Below, piece by piece: positions 17,449 to 26,785 of a stretch of 64,000 nt of DNA (positions within the stretch are counted from its first letter, which is position 1; each line of letters starts with the position of its first letter). The translations under genes were made by a program, and so were the position numbers. The DNA lies in NCBI RefSeq assembly GCF_000231055.2, contig NZ_CM001466.1:221624-285623 (forward strand), in the 5' to 3' direction. The notes under the pieces are model-generated. The model did not search any database. It had not been told where the DNA came from and saw only the letters and a program-made list of their open reading frames with translations. The stretch comes from Saccharomonospora azurea NA-128 (lineage in GTDB: Bacteria; Actinomycetota; Actinomycetes; Mycobacteriales; Pseudonocardiaceae).

Positions 17449-19655
17449 GCCCGAACCTCGGTGGGATCCTGCCGTTCCTCCCACGCACGCCACTCGGCTT
17501 CGAGGCGTTTCTCCTCCGCCGTCGCGAACAGGCCGGACGGCGCGAACACGTGCGACTCCTCCGCCGGGTGTTCGGTGTCGCTGATGCGTCCGGAGCGGAT
17601 CGCATTGATCGATTTCCGCACCGCGTCGACGAGCACCACGATGATCAGCAGGGCGAAGAGGATCGACAGGCTCCCCTGGATGAACGTGTTGCGCACGACC
17701 TGCTCCATCTGCGCGACGTTCTCGGCCGGCCCCATGGACGTCTCACCGGCGGCGAGGGCGTCCTTGTAGGCGTTGTGCTGCGTCCAGTACCCGATCTTGG
17801 GGTCACTGCTGAAGATCTTCTGCCAACTCGCCGTCAACGTCACCACGACGTCCCACACCAGTGGGATCCCCGGCACCCAGGCGTATTTGACGCGTCCGGT
17901 CTTGCACAGGATGGTCACGCACACGGCGAGCGCCACGGCGGCCAGTAACTGGTTCGCGATACCGAACAGCGGGAACAGGGTGTTGATGCCGCCGAGCGGG
18001 TCGGTGACACCCATCAGGAGGATCGAGCCCCAGGCGGCCACGATCAGCGCGCTGGCCAGGATCGCACCCGGACGCCACGACGGGTCCTTGAACTTCGGCG
18101 CGACGTTGCCGAGCGTGTCCTGCAGCATGAAGCGGCCCACGCGGGTTCCGGCGTCCACCGTGGTGAGGATGAACAGCGCCTCGAACATGATCGCGAAGTG
18201 GTACCAGAAGGCCTTCGCGCCCTCGCCGCCGAAGACACCGCCGAGGACCTCCGAGATACCGACGGCGAGGGTCGGCGCGCCGCCGGTGCGCGAGACCAGC
18301 GACTCCTCCTGGACCGCCGCCGCGGCCGCGTCGAGAGCTTCCGGTGAGGTGGACACCCCGGCCATACCGAGCCCGTTGACGAACTGCGCCGCGCCCTCGG
18401 CGGTGCCTCCCGTGGCACCCGCGGCCGAGTTCATGGCGAAGTACAGGCCCTGGTCGATGACGCAGGCCGCGACGAGCGCCATGATCGCCACGAACGACTC
18501 GGTGAGCATGCCGCCGTAGCCGATGAGCTTGACCTGGCGTTCCTTGGCGACCATCTTCGGCGTGGTGCCCGAGGAGACCAGGGCGTGGAAACCCGACAGG
18601 GCACCGCACGCGATCGTGATGAACACGAACGGGAACAGCGATCCGGCGAACGCCGGCCCGTCGCTGTTGAACGCGAAGTCGGTGAACGCGGGCATCGTGG
18701 TGGCGGGCATCGCGACGAGCACGCCCACCGCGAGCAGGCCGATGGTGCCGACCTTCATGAACGTCGACAGGTAGTCGCGGGGCGCCAGCAGCATCCAGAC
18801 CGGCAGCACCGAGGCCAGGAAGCCGTAGATGATGAGGCACCAGACCAACGTCACCTTGTCGAGCGTGAACGCCGACGCCCACGAGGAGTCGGCGACCCAG
18901 CCGCCCGCGACGATGGCGAGCAGCAGCAGCGCGCAGCCGATCAGGCTGACCTCCGTGACCCGGCCGGGCCGCAGATACCGGAGGTAGAAGCCCATGAGGA
19001 ACGCGATCGGGATGGTCATCGCGATCGAGAACACACCCCACGGCGATTCGGCGAGGGCGTTGACCACCACGAGCGCCAGCACCGCCAGCAGGATGATCAT
19101 GATGGACAGCACGGCGACGAGCGCGGCGACGCCGCCGACCGGGCCGATCTCGTCACGCGCCATCTGGCCGAGCGACCGGCCGTTGCGGCGCATCGAGAAG
19201 AACAGCACCACCATGTCCTGCACGGCGCCGGCGAACACGACGCCGACGATGATCCAGATCGTGCCCGGCAGGTAACCCATCTGCGCCGCCAGCACCGGGC
19301 CGACCAGTGGGCCCGCGCCCGCGATGGCCGCGAAATGGTGCCCGTAGAGCACCCGGCGGTCGGTGCGGTTGTAGTCGACGCCGTTCTCCAGCCGTTCGGC
19401 CGGTGTGGCGCGCTTGTCGTCGGCCTTGAGGACCTTCGTGAGGATGAACCTCGCGTAGAACCGGTAACCGATGGCGTACGAGCACAGTGCCGCGAAGACG
19501 AACCAGATCGCGTTCACGTGCTCGTCCCGGGCCAGCGCGAGAACGGACCAGGCAGTGCCACCGAGCAGGGAGATCGCGACCCAGAGCGCGATCTTTCCCG
19601 GTGTCCACTTCGGTTTCTCGTTCGCTTCGACCGGGGGATGTCCGACCGTTGCCAT
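17445..19655 (-). CDS. cstA: CstA/BtsT family carbon-starvation (pyruvate/peptide) transporter
   Basis: A 736-aa membrane protein with about 16-18 hydrophobic segments. It carries the family's N-terminal DRRVLYGHHFAAIAGAGPLVGPVLAAQMGY and PGTIWIIVGVVFAGAVQDM, typical of CstA. E. coli homologues import pyruvate (BtsT) or contribute to peptide use on carbon starvation. The ATG follows AGGAG by 6 bases. It forms a two-gene unit with YbdD through a 4-bp overlap; a non-coding leader of about 300 bp precedes it. Confidence 0.92.
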   Translation of the reverse strand: MATVGHPPVEANEKPKWTPGKIALWVAISLLGGTAWSVLALARDEHVNAIWFVFAALCSYAIGYRFYARFILTKVLKADDKRATPAERLENGVDYNRTDRRVLYGHHFAAIAGAGPLVGPVLAAQMGYLPGTIWIIVGVVFAGAVQDMVVLFFSMRRNGRSLGQMARDEIGPVGGVAALVAVLSIMIILLAVLALVVVNALAESPWGVFSIAMTIPIAFLMGFYLRYLRPGRVTEVSLIGCALLLLAIVAGGWVADSSWASAFTLDKVTLVWCLIIYGFLASVLPVWMLLAPRDYLSTFMKVGTIGLLAVGVLVAMPATTMPAFTDFAFNSDGPAFAGSLFPFVFITIACGALSGFHALVSSGTTPKMVAKERQVKLIGYGGMLTESFVAIMALVAACVIDQGLYFAMNSAAGATGGTAEGAAQFVNGLGMAGVSTSPEALDAAAAAVQEESLVSRTGGAPTLAVGISEVLGGVFGGEGAKAFWYHFAIMFEALFILTTVDAGTRVGRFMLQDTLGNVAPKFKDPSWRPGAILASALIVAAWGSILLMGVTDPLGGINTLFPLFGIANQLLAAVALAVCVTILCKTGRVKYAWVPGIPLVWDVVVTLTASWQKIFSSDPKIGYWTQHNAYKDALAAGETSMGPAENVAQMEQVVRNTFIQGSLSILFALLIIVVLVDAVRKSINAIRSGRISDTEHPAEESHVFAPSGLFATAEEKRLEAEWRAWEERQDPTEVRA

Positions 19656-19973
19656 GTGTGCTCCTGCGCGTGTGTGTGCGATCGACCGACGACGTGTTCG
19701 GTCCCGTGCTCAGCGGTGCCTGCCGGGCGTCGTCGGATGATGTCGCTCGAGGCGTGCGACCGTCCGGTCGCCCCGCGGGGTTCGGTCACGCCTCCTTCCC
19801 GGGGCAGGTGCACGACTCGTGAGCATCAGGCACAGAGGTGTATCACGAACTCCGCACGATTTGATCACTCCTAATGGGTGGTTCTCCGCACACGCTGTGT
19901 GGTCATGTGCGGAGGTGGTCCACGACCGGGCGAGGACGTCGGGAGGACCCGGGAAAGTCCACCCGCGGTCCAC
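19656..19973. other. non-coding region upstream of cstA
   Basis: About 318 bp between the cstA start and the first pseudogene fragment, no supported ORF. The part around 19845-19915 is relatively AT-rich and probably contains the cstA promoter on the minus strand. No riboswitch or clear operator was seen. Confidence 0.4.
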
Positions 19974-20190
19974 TCAGCCCATGGCCGCACCACCGCAGAC
20001 GCTCAGGACCTGGCCCGTGACGTACGCGGCGCCGGGGGAGGCGAGGTAGGCCACCGCGGCGCCCACCTCCTCGGGGGTGCCCATGCGCTTGATCACCTGG
20101 TCGTCGAGCGCGTACGTCACGTCCCGGGTGAGTGCCGTGGCGATCGGGCCGGGCGCCACCGAGTTGCAGGTGATGCCGAGGACCTCGGCG
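19974..20190 (-). pseudogene. 3' fragment of a FabG-like short-chain dehydrogenase
   Basis: Only the C-terminal ~70 residues survive: ITCNSVAPGPIATALT (the conserved NxVAPGxIxT), DDQVIKRMGTPEEVGAAVAYLAS and the final VTGQVLSVCGGAAMG. The Rossmann motif, the catalytic Tyr-x-x-x-Lys and about 170 N-terminal residues are gone. At about 20190 homology stops and a thiolase fragment begins on the opposite strand. Confidence 0.8.
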
Positions 20191-20345
20191 TCGACTTCTG
20201 TGACGCGGTGTCGGACCGCAACCCGCTCGTCGCCGACCCGCTGCGGCGCACGGACTGCTCGCTCGTCTCCGACGGCGCGGCCGCGGTGGTGATCGCCGCA
20301 CCCGACGTCGCCCGCACGGCCGCTCGCGCGGAAGCCGGGGTCGAG
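20190..20345 (+). pseudogene. internal fragment of a thiolase
   Basis: About 50 residues including VSDRNPLVADPLRRTDCSLV and SDGAAAVVIAAPDVA, a stretch characteristic of acetyl-CoA acetyltransferase-type thiolases (the segment before the catalytic His). Both ends are lost; the following frame moves straight into an acyl-CoA ligase fragment. Confidence 0.75.
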
Positions 20346-20349
20346 CTCG

Positions 20350-20660
20350 CCGATCTGGATCTCCGGAGTGGTGAACCACGTCGAACTGGTGGAGGTGATG
20401 TTCGCCGTCTGGCGAGTGGGTGCCGTGTTCGCGCCCGCCAACTACCGGCTCACCCCGGCCGAGCTGACGGGACTGGCGGAGCTGACGCGGCCGTCGGCCT
20501 TGGTGTGCCATGTGGACTACGCCGAGCACGCCGACGCCGTCTCGGACGCCGCGGACCTGCGCGGCGGAACGTTGTGGATCGGAGCCGACGCCCCGGCATC
20601 CGACACCGTGGCGGGAGTAGCGGTCTCCGACTCACCCCAGCCCGACGAGGTCGTCCCGCC
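20350..20660 (+). pseudogene. 5'-region fragment of an acyl-CoA synthetase (AMP-binding)
   Basis: About 95 residues starting NHVELVEVMFAVWRVGAVFAP and continuing ANYRLTPAELTGLAEL, the typical N-terminal region of fatty-acid/aromatic acyl-CoA ligases. It lacks the AMP-binding P-loop and the whole adenylation C-domain. Joined at about 20660 directly to an SDR fragment. Confidence 0.75.
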
Positions 20661-20663
20661 GGG

Positions 20664-21211
20664 TCACCGAGGTGTTCGGGGGAATCGACGTCCTCCACAA
20701 CAACGTCGGGGTGACCGTGCTCGGTACCCCGGCGGATCTCAGCTACGAGCAGTGGCAGCGCGCGTTCCGCCTCAACGTCGACGGTGTGTTCCTCGCGTGC
20801 AAGCACGTGCTCCCCGCCATGGTCGAGCGAGGCCGCGGAGCGATCGTCAACGTCTCGTCGATCGCCGGGATGCGCCACGTCGGATACCCCTATCCCGCCT
20901 ACATGTCCGCGAAGGCGGCCGTGAACCAGCTCACCGTCTCGCTCGCGTTGACCTACGCCGCGCACGGCATCCGGGTGAACGCCGTCGCGCCGGGCTTCAT
21001 CGACACACCGCTGGTCCGTCGGCAACTCGCCTCGCAGGCCGACTCGGTGGACGAGTTGCTCGCCGCGCGGCACGCGCAGAGCCCGACCGGCCGGATGGGC
21101 ACGCCCTAGGACGTCGCCAACGCGAGCCTGTTCCTCGCCTCGGACGACGCCGCCTACGTCAACGGGGTGTGCCTCCCGGTGGACGGCGGACTGTCCATGT
21201 CCTGCGGCTGA
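20664..21211 (+). pseudogene. short-chain dehydrogenase, 5'-truncated with in-frame stop
   Basis: The reading starts mid-protein at GGIDVLHNNVGVTVLG, keeps the catalytic serine region IVNVSSIAGM and the YPAYMSAKAAV Tyr/Lys pair, and continues to a normal SDR end [10 protein letters not shown] at 21211. At 21107-21109 a TAG replaces what should be GAG in '...[18 protein letters not shown]'. The N-terminal NAD-binding Gly motif is missing, so it is non-functional twice over. Confidence 0.85.
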
Positions 21212-21293
21212 CGCGGGGGCGTTCTCCGGACGGGACGTAGGATCGGTCACGCGAGCGGCGAGCAGGCGAGTGCGTGAGACGTGAGGTGTGGCC

Positions 21294-21920
21294 ATGCGGG
21301 TGATCGCCCGCGACGGGGAGCACGAGATCGAGATCCAGCGGTCCCGTTTCCTGTGCACGGTCGCCCGCGTCACCAGCGTGGACGAGGCCAACGCGGTCAT
21401 CGCGCGGGTCCGGCGCGCGGGCCCGAACGCCAACCACCACTGCGTCGCGCTGCGCATCGGTGACCCCGAGACCGGCGCGTTGACGGCACGCAGCAACGAC
21501 GACGGCGAACCCTCGGGCACGGCGGGTGTCCCGATGCTGGAGGTGCTCACCCGGCGCGAGCTCACCGACGTCGTGGCCGTGGTGTCGCGCTGGTTCGGCG
21601 GCATCAAACTCGGCGCCGGTGGTCTGGTCCGGGCCTACTCCAGCGTGCTGTCCGAGACGCTGGACGTCCTGGGAGAGCTGCGCCGGGTCCGCCACCGCGA
21701 ACTGCTCCTGGCGCTCCCGCACGACCGGGCGGGGCGGTTGGAGAACCAGCTCCGCAACTCGCCGTACCGGCTGCGCGGAGTGGAGTACGGGTCCGACGTC
21801 ACCTTCACGGTCGCGGTCCAGGATGGTGCCGTGGAGGAGTTCGAAGCCTGGCTGGCGGAACAGGTGGGCGACACGCTCGACGTCCTCGACGCCGGCCCGT
21901 GCGACCTGTACCTGCCGTGA
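21294..21920 (+). CDS. YigZ/IMPACT family protein
   Basis: A 208-aa two-domain protein: UPF0029 (residues ~1-115; IQRSRFLCTVARV, ANHHCVALRIG, DDGEPSGTAGVPML, VVSRWFGGIKLGAGGLVRAY) and C-terminal DUF1949 (~140-205). YigZ homologues are cytosolic and related to the translation regulator IMPACT; their exact role in bacteria is unclear. ATG 21294 has GAGG 7 bases upstream; a GTG two codons earlier is the alternative. It follows the pseudogene zone by about 80 bp. Confidence 0.9.
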   Translation: MRVIARDGEHEIEIQRSRFLCTVARVTSVDEANAVIARVRRAGPNANHHCVALRIGDPETGALTARSNDDGEPSGTAGVPMLEVLTRRELTDVVAVVSRWFGGIKLGAGGLVRAYSSVLSETLDVLGELRRVRHRELLLALPHDRAGRLENQLRNSPYRLRGVEYGSDVTFTVAVQDGAVEEFEAWLAEQVGDTLDVLDAGPCDLYLP

Positions 21921-22042
21921 CGAGCGTGGCCTCGTCCTGAGCCCGAGCGACTCGTCCAGGCATGTCGACGAGTTCGCGATTCGTGCGCCATCGTCCGCGC
22001 GCGTGTCCGGGATACTGGGCCGACGCGACGGAAAGGTCATCC

Positions 22043-23173
22043 ATGCGCGGTCTCGCTGCGGTCACAGCACTCGTTCTGCTCTTGTCCGTCACCCCTGCGG
22101 TGGCGGAACCCTCGGACGCGGGCCTCCGGCTGCCCGAGCCGACGGGCACGTTCGCGGTGGGCACGACCTCGCTGCACCTGCGGGACGACTCGCGCCGCGA
22201 CCCGTGGGTGCCGTCGCTGAACCGCGAGCTGATGGTGTCGCTCTTCTACCCGGCGGCGTCCGCCCACGGACCCACGAAGCAGTACCTGACACCGGCGGAG
22301 TCGCGGGCGTTGCTCCAGGACGACGGCGTCACCGGTGTTCCGCCCGAGATCCTGAGCACGGTGCACACCAACGCGGTCGTCGACGCGCGCCCGGCCGGCC
22401 GTGCGCGCAGCCTGCCGCTGGTGGTCCTGTCCCCCGGGTTCAAGAAGCCCCGCGCCACGCTCAGCACGGTGGCCGAGGACCTCGCGAGCCACGGCTACGT
22501 CGTCGCGGTGGTCGACCACACCTACGAGAACGTCGCCACCACCTTCCCCGACGGCCGCGTGACCGGTTGTGTCGCGTGCGGCGACTACGGCCCGGAGTTC
22601 TGGCGGAAGCTGGAGCGAGGCCGGGCGGCGGACGTGTCGTTCGTGCTCGACGAGCTGACCCGGTCGAGCGCGCACTGGCGCGGTGCGCCTCTGCTCGATG
22701 CGTCGCGGATCGCGATGGGCGGCCACTCCGTCGGCGGCGCCGGCACCCTCGACGCTCTGCAGACCGACGACCGGATTCGAGCCGGTGTCGACATCGACGG
22801 GACGCTGGACACCCCGTTACGCGAGACCGGACTCTCCAAGCCCGTGCTGCTTCTGGGCAGGCAGAACACCTATACGCCGGGGTTGGGAAACGGTGCGGCG
22901 GACACGTGGGAGGCGGCATGGCCTCTGCTCACCGGATGGAAACGCTGGCTGCTGGTGGAAGGCATGGAGCACGCGTCGTTCACCGACATCGGCGTGCTCG
23001 CCGCTCAACTCGGACTCGACATCGGCGCGGACGTCGACGCCGAGCGGGCAGCGACGATCACCCGAAGCTACGTGACGGCGTTCTTCGACCTGCACCTGCG
23101 CGGTGAATGGCGACCGCAGCTGGAACGACCCTCGCCCGAGTTCCCCGAGGTGAGCTTCGCCGACCCGTCGTGA
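22043..23173 (+). CDS. secreted alpha/beta hydrolase (PAF-acetylhydrolase/lipase-like)
   Basis: 376 aa from the ATG at 22043, chosen because a signal peptide starts there (MRGLAAVTALVLLLSVTPAVA) with GAAAGG before it. The mature protein has LPLVVLSPGFKKPR (oxyanion strand), HGYVVAVVDHTYEN, and the nucleophile elbow GGHSVGGAGT with Ser near residue 234; a late HASF supplies the likely catalytic His. The organisation matches platelet-activating-factor acetylhydrolase-like esterases. It is convergent with the PH-domain gene, 13 bp apart. Confidence 0.82.
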   Translation: MRGLAAVTALVLLLSVTPAVAEPSDAGLRLPEPTGTFAVGTTSLHLRDDSRRDPWVPSLNRELMVSLFYPAASAHGPTKQYLTPAESRALLQDDGVTGVPPEILSTVHTNAVVDARPAGRARSLPLVVLSPGFKKPRATLSTVAEDLASHGYVVAVVDHTYENVATTFPDGRVTGCVACGDYGPEFWRKLERGRAADVSFVLDELTRSSAHWRGAPLLDASRIAMGGHSVGGAGTLDALQTDDRIRAGVDIDGTLDTPLRETGLSKPVLLLGRQNTYTPGLGNGAADTWEAAWPLLTGWKRWLLVEGMEHASFTDIGVLAAQLGLDIGADVDAERAATITRSYVTAFFDLHLRGEWRPQLERPSPEFPEVSFADPS

Positions 23174-23186
23174 CCGTGCGGGGTGC

Positions 23187-23564
23187 TCAGCCGGCGACGT
23201 AGGCGCTGAGCAGGGCCTGGACCTCGTAGACGTCGACGCCCTTGCCGAACTGCTTGACGATCGGTTCGAGGCTGCCGGAGAGCCAGATCTTCAGCTCGGC
23301 GTCGAGATCGAACGTACCGGCGGTCTCGACGGCGAAGTGGCCGATGTTGCGATACGGGATCGAGTGGTACTCGACCTTCCGGCCCGTCACACCCTGCTTG
23401 TCGATGAGGATCAACCGCCGGTTCGTGAAGAGGAAGGAATCCCGGATCAGCTGGTAGGCGGCATGGATCTGCTCGTCCTGCGCGAGCAGGCGACCGTACT
23501 GCTTCGTCGCCGAACGAGGATCGATCCGGGAAGCGTTCCCCAGCATGCCGTCGAAAATCCTCAC
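23187..23564 (-). CDS. PH domain-containing protein (YvbH-like)
   Basis: 125 aa, a single bacterial pleckstrin-homology fold: DSFLFTNRRLILIDKQGVTG, KVEYHSIPYRNIGHF and a C-terminal helix (QALLSAYVAG). Bacterial PH proteins of this class are cytosolic with unknown ligands. The GTG at 23562-23564 (VRIFDGML) follows GGGGAGGGG, so the longer ATG start at 23603 is rejected. Confidence 0.82.
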   Translation of the reverse strand: MRIFDGMLGNASRIDPRSATKQYGRLLAQDEQIHAAYQLIRDSFLFTNRRLILIDKQGVTGRKVEYHSIPYRNIGHFAVETAGTFDLDAELKIWLSGSLEPIVKQFGKGVDVYEVQALLSAYVAG

Positions 23565-23699
23565 GGGCCCCTCCCCATTCGGAAAAACTCTTGCCGTGCG
23601 CACGACGACGATAGCGACACGGACAGTGTCGGCACCAGGTCCGTAGGGGAGGGGACCGGACGAAGCGGGGCTGCACCCCTATCGGTCGCGGCGGGACGA

Positions 23700-24284
23700 C
23701 TACTCCAGCGGTGCTTTGCCCTCGACCTGCACGATCTGCATGCCGTGCCGGCTCGCCTGGCGGTCGGTGACGGTGGCGTCACACCAGCCCGCCGGGACGG
23801 CGCCCGCGAGCAGGCGGCGGCGGAGCCGGGCTCCGTTGCGCACGTGTCGCGCGAACGACCAGCGGGGAAGGATCCGGCCGCGGTGGCGTTGCCCGGCGAG
23901 CGCTTCGGGCACCGTGCAGTCGATCCAGAGCAGGTGCCTGCGGCGACCGGTGAGGGTGCCGAGCACGACGAACGCCGTTCTGGCGATGGCGCCGGTCGCC
24001 GGGTCGTGCACGACGACCGGCCCGGGAGCGCGGATCGCGGCCGAGACGAGCCGCGCGATGTGCAGCACGTGCACCAGCGGCCGGTAGCAGGCGTAGGGGG
24101 TTCCCGCGGGGAACACGGTGCGCAGTCTCGCGCGCATGTGATCGGTGTCGAGCAGGGTCACCCCCGGGTTCGCGGCGGTGTCGCGTAACAGGGTGCTCTT
24201 GCCTGCCCCAGGCAACCCGGCGACCACGAGCAGTGTGCGGTTCTCCAGCGGCAGCACAGGCCGGCCGGGTGTCACGATGTCCAC
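23700..24284 (-). CDS. P-loop ATPase/kinase of unknown substrate
   Basis: About 194 aa. The Walker A motif VVAGLPGAGKST lies about 15 residues from the proposed start, followed by LLDTDHMRARLRTVFP (a zeta-toxin/kinase-like acceptor region) and VVVHDPATGAIAR. It resembles small AAA_33-type kinases that phosphorylate sugars or nucleotides. The start is uncertain: GTG 24284 or the GTG two codons later; neither has a strong ribosome site. Downstream of the decayed zone in the same direction. Confidence 0.65.
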   Translation of the reverse strand: MDIVTPGRPVLPLENRTLLVVAGLPGAGKSTLLRDTAANPGVTLLDTDHMRARLRTVFPAGTPYACYRPLVHVLHIARLVSAAIRAPGPVVVHDPATGAIARTAFVVLGTLTGRRRHLLWIDCTVPEALAGQRHRGRILPRWSFARHVRNGARLRRRLLAGAVPAGWCDATVTDRQASRHGMQIVQVEGKAPLE

Positions 24285-24334
24285 AAAAAGGATCAACGAC
24301 GGGAACGGCCGTGACGTTCCCGTGATGAACCGGA

Positions 24335-24905
24335 TCACACCGAGCCGGTCGTGCCGTCCGGGTGGCTGGTGTTGCCGTCCAGAGGCCACCGCGCCACACG
24401 ACCGTTGAGGTCGGGTTCACCACCCTGATCGGCGCAGTACTCGCCGGTGATCAGCACATCCGGGGTCTCGCTGCGGTCGAGGGCCGTGTACGAGAACTTC
24501 CGGGGACCGCCGGCCTTGCACTTGTGCTCCGGCGGGAACTCGGCGAGTCCGTCCGGGTTGGACCAGCCGGCGACCTGCGGCATCACGTAGCGGTAGCCGT
24601 AGCTGTAGTAGGTGCCGCTCTGCCTGCCGACCTGGCCGGAGTCGGTGACGTCACCGTTGGACGCCGACTTGACGTCGAAGATGGAGCGCATGTCGAACAC
24701 CCGGATACCGCGTTCGGCGTCGACGACGTAGAGCCGCTGTCGGTGTCCAAAAACGACACCCGCACGCCCTTGGCCGGGTAGTCGTGCATCGAGGTCGTCG
24801 ACGATCGACTGCAGTCCGCCGTTGGTCGGGACCAGCTGGAAGTCGGACAGCGATGGTGGTGTCGCTTCGGCCGCGGTGGCCGGAGCGACACCACGACGAG
24901 CGACG
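24335..24905 (-). pseudogene. frameshifted remnant of a secreted protein
   Basis: Reading down the minus strand: an APATAAEA end of an export signal, PSLSDFQLVPTNGGLQS in one frame, then HDYPAKGVRVSFLDTD in the next frame, then back to RQRLYVVDAERGIRVFDMRS and on to GRVARWPLDGNTSHP. The mid-section makes sense only with two compensating frameshifts (about 24715-24790). The end retains the acidic/Trp pattern of an uncharacterised actinobacterial exported protein. No start codon is kept. The continuous ORF in this strand arises by chance fusion to the methyltransferase relic. Confidence 0.65.
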
Positions 24906-24948
24906 TCACCAGTGCCGCACTCTCTGCTGTCCCGTCGCGCAGGTGACC

Positions 24949-25696
24949 CTAGCGAGGTGCCGGGTTCTGCGCTCCCGGCCAGGAGACGACGATCCGGGTG
25001 TGGGACTTCTCGACGATGCGTCCCTCCGGGAGCTCGCTGGTCGGCGTCGTCGCCGTAGTCGCGGCTCACGAGGTGGTCACCGGCGGCTTCGAGCACGACG
25101 GAGCGGGTCAGTCCGCGCATCCGCAGCGGCACGACGATGCGGCCCTCCGGAGCCAGTTGCCCGGTCCAGCTCGGCGGAATGTCCCAGGCGCCGGCCGTGA
25201 CGATGACCCGGTCCCACGGAGCTCCGTCGGCGTGTCCGTATTCGGCATCGCCCTGCGCCACGGTGACACGCTCGTACCCGGCAGTCTTCAGGCAGCGGCG
25301 GGCGCGTTCGACGACCTCGGCGTCGATATCCAGCGAGACGACGGTCCCGGACTCGCCCACCAGCTCGGAGATCAGGGCCGCGTTGTAGCCGCCGCTACCG
25401 ACCTCCAGGACCCGCATCCCCGGTTCCAGCTCCGCTTGTTCCAGCATCGTCACCTGGATGTGCGCGGCGCTGAGCAAGCTGGTTGCCACGCCTTGCTCAT
25501 CGCGCTTGACCACCAGAGCCGTGTTCGGCTTGTAGACGGACTCCCACGGCGCGTCCGGAGCGAAGAGGTGGCGGGGCACGGTCTGCACCGCCCGGGCTAC
25601 CGATTCGCTACGAATCGCGCGATATTGCCGAAGCTTGCGCACCATGTTCTCGCGGAGGGCGTTCGCCTCGTCGACGGCGCCGCGTGTTGTGGTCAT
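24949..25696 (-). pseudogene. relic of an FxLD-system lanthipeptide-type methyltransferase
   Basis: From MTTTRGAVDEANALRE (ATG 25694-25696) the sequence follows the protein-L-isoaspartate methyltransferase-like enzymes of the FxLD lanthipeptide system: VPRHLFAPDAPWESVY, RVLEVGSGGYNAALI (SAM-binding), WDRVIVTAGAWDIPPSW and GRIVVPLRMRGLTRSV. After HLVSRDYG about 100 residues are missing, and the genuine C-terminus (ELPEGRIVEKSHTRIVVSW) appears in another frame, stopping at the TAG at 24949-24951. The SAM site is intact but the C-terminal cap is deleted. No FxLD precursor peptide, lanthionine synthetase or transporter is visible nearby. Confidence 0.75.
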
Positions 25697-25825
25697 GTAG
25701 AGCCTTTCGGTCGGTCCCGCGCCGATCGAAAGGGCGGGTCGTGCGGGGCTGCGAACAACGACCCGATCAGAGCAATCCGCCGAAAACGGCGCCGTCGTGC
25801 GAAGCGCCACCGGCATCATTCGTTC

Positions 25826-26627
25826 ATGACAGACGGTCCGGGCACTCCCGCTCTTCTGCCGCTGGAAGACGGCATTGGTCTGACGGTCGGTGTCAACCTC
25901 GCGGTGACCGTGGCCGCCTTCATCGGGCTGACGGTCCAGTACCGCGGCCTCGAATCTGGAACAGGACAAGCTCGACCTCGAACAGGACAAGGCGATCACG
26001 GAGCAGGTGACCAGTGCGGCAGAATTGATCAGCAGCTCTGAGGTCAACGCTCAAGCCGCAGGATTTCGAATGTTGCGACGGGTCGCGCAAATCTCACCCG
26101 ACGACCGGGAGCATGTCGTCGATCTCGCGGAGTCCTACCTTGCCAACGACAGACCTGGGGCCAGGTCGATCGGCCTTTACACCGACGAGCGCCCGGTATT
26201 CGAGGCGAACGCGGGCACACAAGCCGCAGTCGACGTGATTCGGGACCGCGTCGTGTACGAGGACCCGGTAGCGCCTGGTATGCGTGAGTTCAGATTCCCC
26301 GGGCTGGTCGTCGAAGGAGTGCGGCTCCACGACGTGGTGATGCGCGGTGCCAACGCTGCGGGGTGCTATGCGTGCTGTCCGAGTGGCACTGAGCGGACCT
26401 CACGGGAAGTAACTTCTACGAGTGTGCGTTCGAATGGGCGCAGTTCCCCCACCGTGTTCGAGGGTGCGAACCCCAGTGATGTCACCTTCGCTGGTGCCGA
26501 CCTGGTGGGAGCCAACTTCGTCGGCGTCAAGAGCATCGCCGGTGCGGATTTCTCAGCGGTGATAGGCGTGGATCGTGCACTCCACCTGGCAAACGCGCCA
26601 GGGGCTGAGTCGGCGATCTGGCCTTGA
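25826..26627 (+). pseudogene. pentapeptide-repeat membrane protein, multiply frameshifted
   Basis: It starts MTDGPGTPALLPLEDG with one membrane helix (VGVNLAVTVAAFIGLTV), then changes frame near 25945 into NLEQDKLDLEQDKAITEQ (coiled coil) and TSAAELISSSEVNAQ. Near 26340-26460 a short segment reads correctly only in a third frame (ADLTGSNFYECAFEWAQF), flanked by FEGANPSDVTFAGADLVGAN, the A(D/N)LxxA pentapeptide helix. At least two or three frameshifts break it. Pentapeptide proteins act as DNA mimics or effectors; function is lost here. Confidence 0.7.
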
Positions 26628-26785
26628 CCGCAGTGAAGAGTGTTGGGCGGATCGACCCAATCCGATGAACCTCCGGGGGCCGGGGCCTACGCGAGCTTGA
26701 GAACACCCAGTCCGTCGAACTCCCCCGCCCGGGCTGGAATCGCGGCAAGATGGGTCGTCGAACGACTGGGCAGTGGGGGAGGACG

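Noticed and set aside
18585..19874. 429-codon plus-strand ORF
   Set aside because: Antisense to cstA; low-complexity Arg/Gly/His composition typical of shadow frames in GC-rich DNA.
24335..26047. One 570-aa fusion protein of methyltransferase and secreted protein
   Set aside because: The two parts belong to unrelated families, the methyltransferase C-terminus lies in another frame with its own stop, and the second part needs two frameshifts to make sense.
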